Source of the DNA: an uncultured Novosphingobium sp.
GTDB lineage: Bacteria; Pseudomonadota; Alphaproteobacteria; Sphingomonadales; Sphingomonadaceae
Direction: 5' to 3'
Assembly: GCA_937860195.1 (NCBI GenBank)
Contig: CALMBN010000229.1
Location: 1 to 7,719, forward strand
Length of the DNA stretch: 7,719 nucleotides
Shown: in pieces, positions 6,209 to 7,719 of the stretch
Position numbering within the stretch: the first letter of the stretch is position 1
Layout of the letters: each line of letters starts with the position of its first letter
Translations under genes and position numbers: made by a program
Notes under the pieces: model-generated
Database searches by the model: none
Seen by the model: the letters and a program-made list of their open reading frames with translations, nothing else
Told to the model about the DNA's origin: nothing

Positions 6209-6397
6209 TTAAGCTCCCGGTCCATTCATTGCGTCGGCCGATTTGCTTGAAACGTTGTTCCACATTGACATGCTGCCTGCTGCGAAGTTTTGCAGCGCAG
6301 TCAGCATGGCGAGCACGATCAGCGCGCAGATCAGGCCCATTTCGATTGCAGACGTTCCCGCCTGGTCTTTCAGCAGTGCCTTCAGGATGCGTTTCAT
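6209..6397 (-). CDS. Divergent Flp family type IVb prepilin (62 aa)
   Basis: The second pilin-like gene starts at ATG 6397 (GGGGA about 9 nt upstream). The reading frame stays open much further upstream, but that part only mirrors the Nudix gene on the other strand; the pilin leader fixes the true start. It begins MKRILKALLKDQAG, then TSAIEMGLICALIVLAMLTAL. Cleavage is expected between G14 and T15, keeping Glu at +5 (E19), but the usual Tyr at +6 is replaced by Met (M20), and a Cys (C24) sits in the hydrophobic helix. The tail (about 37-62, SMSMWNNVSSKSADAMNGPGA) is longer and contains a Trp. Mature length is 48 aa. It is therefore a paralogue of the neighbour, perhaps a minor pilin or a pilus-modulating subunit. 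The two genes could share a transcript; 98 nt with no obvious terminator separates them. Confidence 0.92.
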   Translation of the reverse strand: MKRILKALLKDQAGTSAIEMGLICALIVLAMLTALQNFAAGSMSMWNNVSSKSADAMNGPGA

Positions 6398-6450
6398 GCT
6401 TATAGGTCCCCAAGTTGGACTTGATGGAACGCAGATACCCCGTTCATCCC

Positions 6451-6467
6451 TAAGGATTCGTTTAAGG
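6451..6467. repeat. Short direct repeat TAAGG in the pilin/mutT divergent region
   Basis: TAAGG occurs at 6451-6455 and 6463-6467, a 12-bp period with 7 nt between copies, in the 81-nt gap between the divergent second pilin and the Nudix gene. Tandem half-sites about one helical turn apart can be a regulator site, but with two 5-mers chance is quite possible. The gap must contain promoters for both genes; no clear consensus boxes were seen. Confidence 0.2.
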
Positions 6468-6478
6468 CATTTCCTAAC

Positions 6479-6895
6479 GTGAAAAAATTTCCGACAATCA
6501 TTCCGGTAGTTGCGGCCGCTTTTGTCGCCCCGGACGGGCGCGTCTTGATGCAGCAAAAGCGCAAGGGCAGCGAGCATGGCGGGCTTTGGGAATTTCCCGG
6601 CGGCAAGGTCGAACCGGGGGAATCGCTGGCAGAATCGCTCTGCCGCGAGATTTCCGAAGAGCTGGGAATTGCGCTTGATGCAGAGACTCTGGAGCCGCTC
6701 AGCTTTGCTTCTGACCCCGCGCTTCCCTATGTCATCCTGCTTTACACTTGCCGCGAATGGACCGGACAGCCGCAATGTCTGGAAGGCCAGGCCATCAAAT
6801 GGTTCGCGATTGACGAGATCGCGGCGCTGCCGATGCCGCCGCTTGATGTGCCACTGGCCCAGGCGCTCAAAGAACACCTCGCAAGGGCCAAATAG
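6479..6895 (+). CDS. mutT: MutT-like Nudix hydrolase, (deoxy)nucleoside triphosphate pyrophosphohydrolase
   Basis: MutT-type enzymes hydrolyse 8-oxo-dGTP (or related NTPs) to the monophosphate and pyrophosphate, preventing A:T to C:G transversions. Its 138 aa is near the typical 130-140. The opening beta strands (PVVAAAFVAPDGRVLMQQK, 9-27) and HGGLWEFPGGKVEPGE (33-48) are typical of MutT. The complete Nudix box G-x5-E-x7-RE-U-x-EE-x-G-U runs from G42 to I64 with E48, R56, E57, E60 and E61 all present, so the metal site is intact. The start is GTG at 6479, chosen because KKFPTIIPVVAAA matches the usual N-terminus; no ATG is available nearby. The ribosome binding site is weak (AAGG 11 nt upstream). 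The gene is divergent from the pilins and followed by a tRNA gene. Substrate specificity cannot be read from the sequence, so the symbol is by family resemblance. Confidence 0.9.
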   Translation: MKKFPTIIPVVAAAFVAPDGRVLMQQKRKGSEHGGLWEFPGGKVEPGESLAESLCREISEELGIALDAETLEPLSFASDPALPYVILLYTCREWTGQPQCLEGQAIKWFAIDEIAALPMPPLDVPLAQALKEHLARAK

Positions 6896-6896
6896 C

Positions 6897-6909
6897 GGCT
6901 TGCCAAGCC
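6897..6909. other. Short inverted repeat after mutT, overlapping the tRNA promoter
   Basis: GGCTTG (6897-6902) and CAAGCC (6904-6909) are inverted copies around a single central base, one base after the mutT stop. It could form a small hairpin at the mutT mRNA end, but no T-run follows. It overlaps the candidate -35 box of the tRNA promoter, so an operator role is an alternative. Low certainty for either. Confidence 0.25.
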
Positions 6910-6928
6910 GAAATACGCCCCCTATGTG
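6900..6928 (+). promoter_or_regulatory. Candidate sigma-70 promoter for tRNA-Arg
   Basis: TTGCCA (6900-6905, 5 of 6 to TTGACA) is followed after exactly 17 nt by TATGTG (6923-6928). The predicted transcription start near 6935 lies about 6 nt before the mature tRNA 5' end at 6941, a normal short tRNA leader. The -10 box is imperfect (3 of 6), but position and spacing are good. Confidence 0.5.
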
Positions 6929-6940
6929 CGCTTCTCCAAT

Positions 6941-7017
6941 GCGCCCGTAGCTCAGCTGGATAGAGCATCAGACTACGAATCTGAGGGCCGGACGTTCGAA
7001 TCGTTCCGGGCGCACCA
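6941..7017 (+). tRNA. tRNA-Arg, anticodon ACG, with encoded CCA
   Basis: A complete 77-nt cloverleaf. The acceptor stem GCGCCCG (6941-6947) pairs perfectly with CGGGCGC (7007-7013), followed by discriminator A7014 and encoded CCA 7015-7017. The D-arm contains GCTC/GAGC with AGCTGGATA. The anticodon stem TCAGA (6968-6972) pairs with TCTGA (6980-6984), with loop CTACGAA. The anticodon ACG (6975-6977) reads CGN arginine codons after A34 is converted to inosine. The T-arm stem (6990-6994 with 7002-7006, one G-U pair) encloses TTCGAAT. All domains are intact, so the gene is functional. It is transcribed rightward toward the convergent gltX gene. Confidence 0.98.
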
Positions 7018-7062
7018 TACACCAACGGGGTCTTCCGCAAGGGAGACCCCGTTGGTGTATGG
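7015..7062. repeat. Long perfect inverted repeat beginning at the tRNA CCA (terminator-like hairpin)
   Basis: Bases 7015-7033 are the exact reverse complement of 7044-7062 (19 bp). Three more pairs (T-G, C-G, C-G) extend the stem to 22 bp and close a GCAA tetraloop (7037-7040), a GNRA-type stable loop. The left arm includes the tRNA's CCA. The hairpin lies between the tRNA and the convergent gltX stop (7069-7071). Neither strand has a T-run after it, so it is not a textbook terminator. It could still be a bidirectional terminator, or a structure governing tRNA 3'-end processing (inference). Confidence 0.75.
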
Positions 7063-7068
7063 ACGGAT

Positions 7069-7719
7069 TCAGCCTTTCAGCCAGCCAGCCCCCGCCGCGA
7101 TCCGGGCCCTGACCCGCTCGGCCCCCATCACTTGCATGACCTCGCACAGGTCAGGGCTGTTGCGGCGCGCCATCAGGACGATCCGCAAAGCAGATGCCAG
7201 ATCACCGAAGTGGCCGCAGTAGACTTCCTTGTCGGCCTTGTAGACCTTCATGCTGGGGGCATAGCCGTAGGCTTCACCAATCGCGCGCAGCCATTCGAGC
7301 CATTCGTCGCGGCTTTTGGCCGGGTCGAACCCGGCAGCGATTTCACGCATCAGGGCTGCGGTAGGGGCGGGCTCCAGCGTTTCCAGAAGTTCCTGCGCTT
7401 GGGGTTGCATCACCGCAAAGGCGGCATCGAAGAAGCAGGAAATATCGGCCGGAACCTGGGCCCAGTGAGCGATATCCTTGCGGACCCGCTCGCCGTGGCG
7501 CTCGATTCCCAGAATCGCAGTGGAATAGGCGGGATCGGCATCGAGCAGCAGAGCGAAAGCGGGATCATGCCGCTTGGCCCAAGCTGAGCATTCGGCATAG
7601 ACTGCAGCATCGCTCATCCGCCCGATCAACTCGCGCGATATCGAATCAAGCTTGTCAGGATCGAACAGTGCGCCAGAGCGGCTCATCCGGTCGAGCTCGA
7701 GCGGGAATTCGGCCGCATC
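7069..7719 (-). CDS. gltX: Glutamate--tRNA ligase, partial (C-terminal anticodon-binding part)
   Basis: GltX charges tRNA-Glu with glutamate in the cytosol. The 216 visible residues run from the window edge to TGA at 7071-7069 and read through the right edge with no start, so the catalytic Rossmann domain with HIGH and KMSKS lies outside. The first residues EFPLELDRMSRSGALFDPDKL match the linker after the catalytic core, where the ligase family has SRSGA.FD. Later blocks are AILGIERHGERVRKDIAHW (visible residues about 68-86), the lysine-containing KVYKADKEVYCGHFGDLASALRI (about 158-180) and ARRNSPDLCEVMQVMGAERVRARI (about 184-207). These are typical of the helical anticodon-binding domain in the Sphingomonadales type of GltX. 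The usual LTGR before the SPDL block is LMAR here. The gene converges on the tRNA-Arg gene and the hairpin at 7015-7062 follows its stop. An internal ATG at 7686 is not the start. Confidence 0.88.
   Translation of the reverse strand, partial: DAAEFPLELDRMSRSGALFDPDKLDSISRELIGRMSDAAVYAECSAWAKRHDPAFALLLDADPAYSTAILGIERHGERVRKDIAHWAQVPADISCFFDAAFAVMQPQAQELLETLEPAPTAALMREIAAGFDPAKSRDEWLEWLRAIGEAYGYAPSMKVYKADKEVYCGHFGDLASALRIVLMARRNSPDLCEVMQVMGAERVRARIAAGAGWLKG

Noticed and set aside
6193..6212. CtrA-like site (TTAA-N7-TTAA) in front of the first pilin
   Set aside because: The two TTAA elements on the minus strand are separated by 3 nt instead of 7 and overlap the second pilin's stop. The TAAGG repeat at 6451-6467 also has the wrong period, so no CtrA site is claimed.
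6209..6877. A 222-aa minus-strand protein formed by extending the second pilin upstream
   Set aside because: The added N-terminus is antisense to the Nudix gene. The pilin leader MKRILKALLKDQAG and its processing site require the start at 6397.
6926..7222. 98-codon plus-strand ORF spanning the tRNA and hairpin
   Set aside because: It translates straight through a complete tRNA-Arg gene and into the antisense of gltX, so it is not a protein gene.

Overview
The window is GC-rich, compact and almost entirely coding. It has the look of an alphaproteobacterial core-genome segment, most likely from Sphingomonadales (Sphingomonadaceae or Erythrobacteraceae). The basis is protein style and gene order: a divergent aroK / xerD-accA arrangement, Flp pilins with the G|ATAIEYGLIA-type processing site, and a glutamyl-tRNA synthetase tail typical of the group. 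The genus assignment is inference; no marker such as 16S rRNA is present. There are no insertion sequences, prophage genes, CRISPR arrays or degraded genes, and no gene-free stretch longer than about 125 bases.

Left part (1-4267). A partial shikimate kinase gene (aroK) runs leftward off the edge. Diverging from it is a tight rightward cluster: a 48-codon small ORF with a signal-peptide or membrane segment (429-575), a 606-aa secreted protein of unknown function (572-2392), xerD (2392-3279) and accA (3289-4236). The first three genes overlap by 4 and 1 bases, and accA starts 9 bases after xerD, so this looks like one translationally coupled operon. It is closed by an intrinsic terminator at 4243-4267. 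It joins chromosome dimer resolution and the first committed step of fatty-acid synthesis with two undescribed exported products.

Middle part (4268-5936). An exported M48 zinc metalloprotease with a C-terminal LysM-like segment is preceded by a leader in which GCTCCT (4289-4294) can pair with the Shine-Dalgarno bases AGGAGC (4317-4322), around an inner 6-bp hairpin. This is a candidate translational control element, possibly an RNA thermometer, and is one of the two most unusual signals here. The region after the protease holds two hairpins. The GC-rich one at 5885-5908 probably terminates the convergent pilin transcript.

Right part (5937-7719). Two short Flp-type (type IVb) pilin genes lie in tandem on the minus strand. 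The first is canonical; the second is divergent and lacks the Tyr at mature position +6. They diverge from a mutT-like Nudix hydrolase gene. A tRNA-Arg(ACG) gene with encoded CCA follows, with its own plausible promoter. Immediately downstream, and including the CCA, is a perfect 19-bp inverted repeat (22 bp with inner pairs) capped by a GCAA tetraloop. The window ends in the 3' part of gltX on the minus strand, which converges on the tRNA gene.

Most of the window is ordinary housekeeping DNA. The items worth a second look are the SD-masking leader, the small ORF plus 606-aa secreted protein, the hairpin fused to the tRNA 3' end, and the divergent second pilin.
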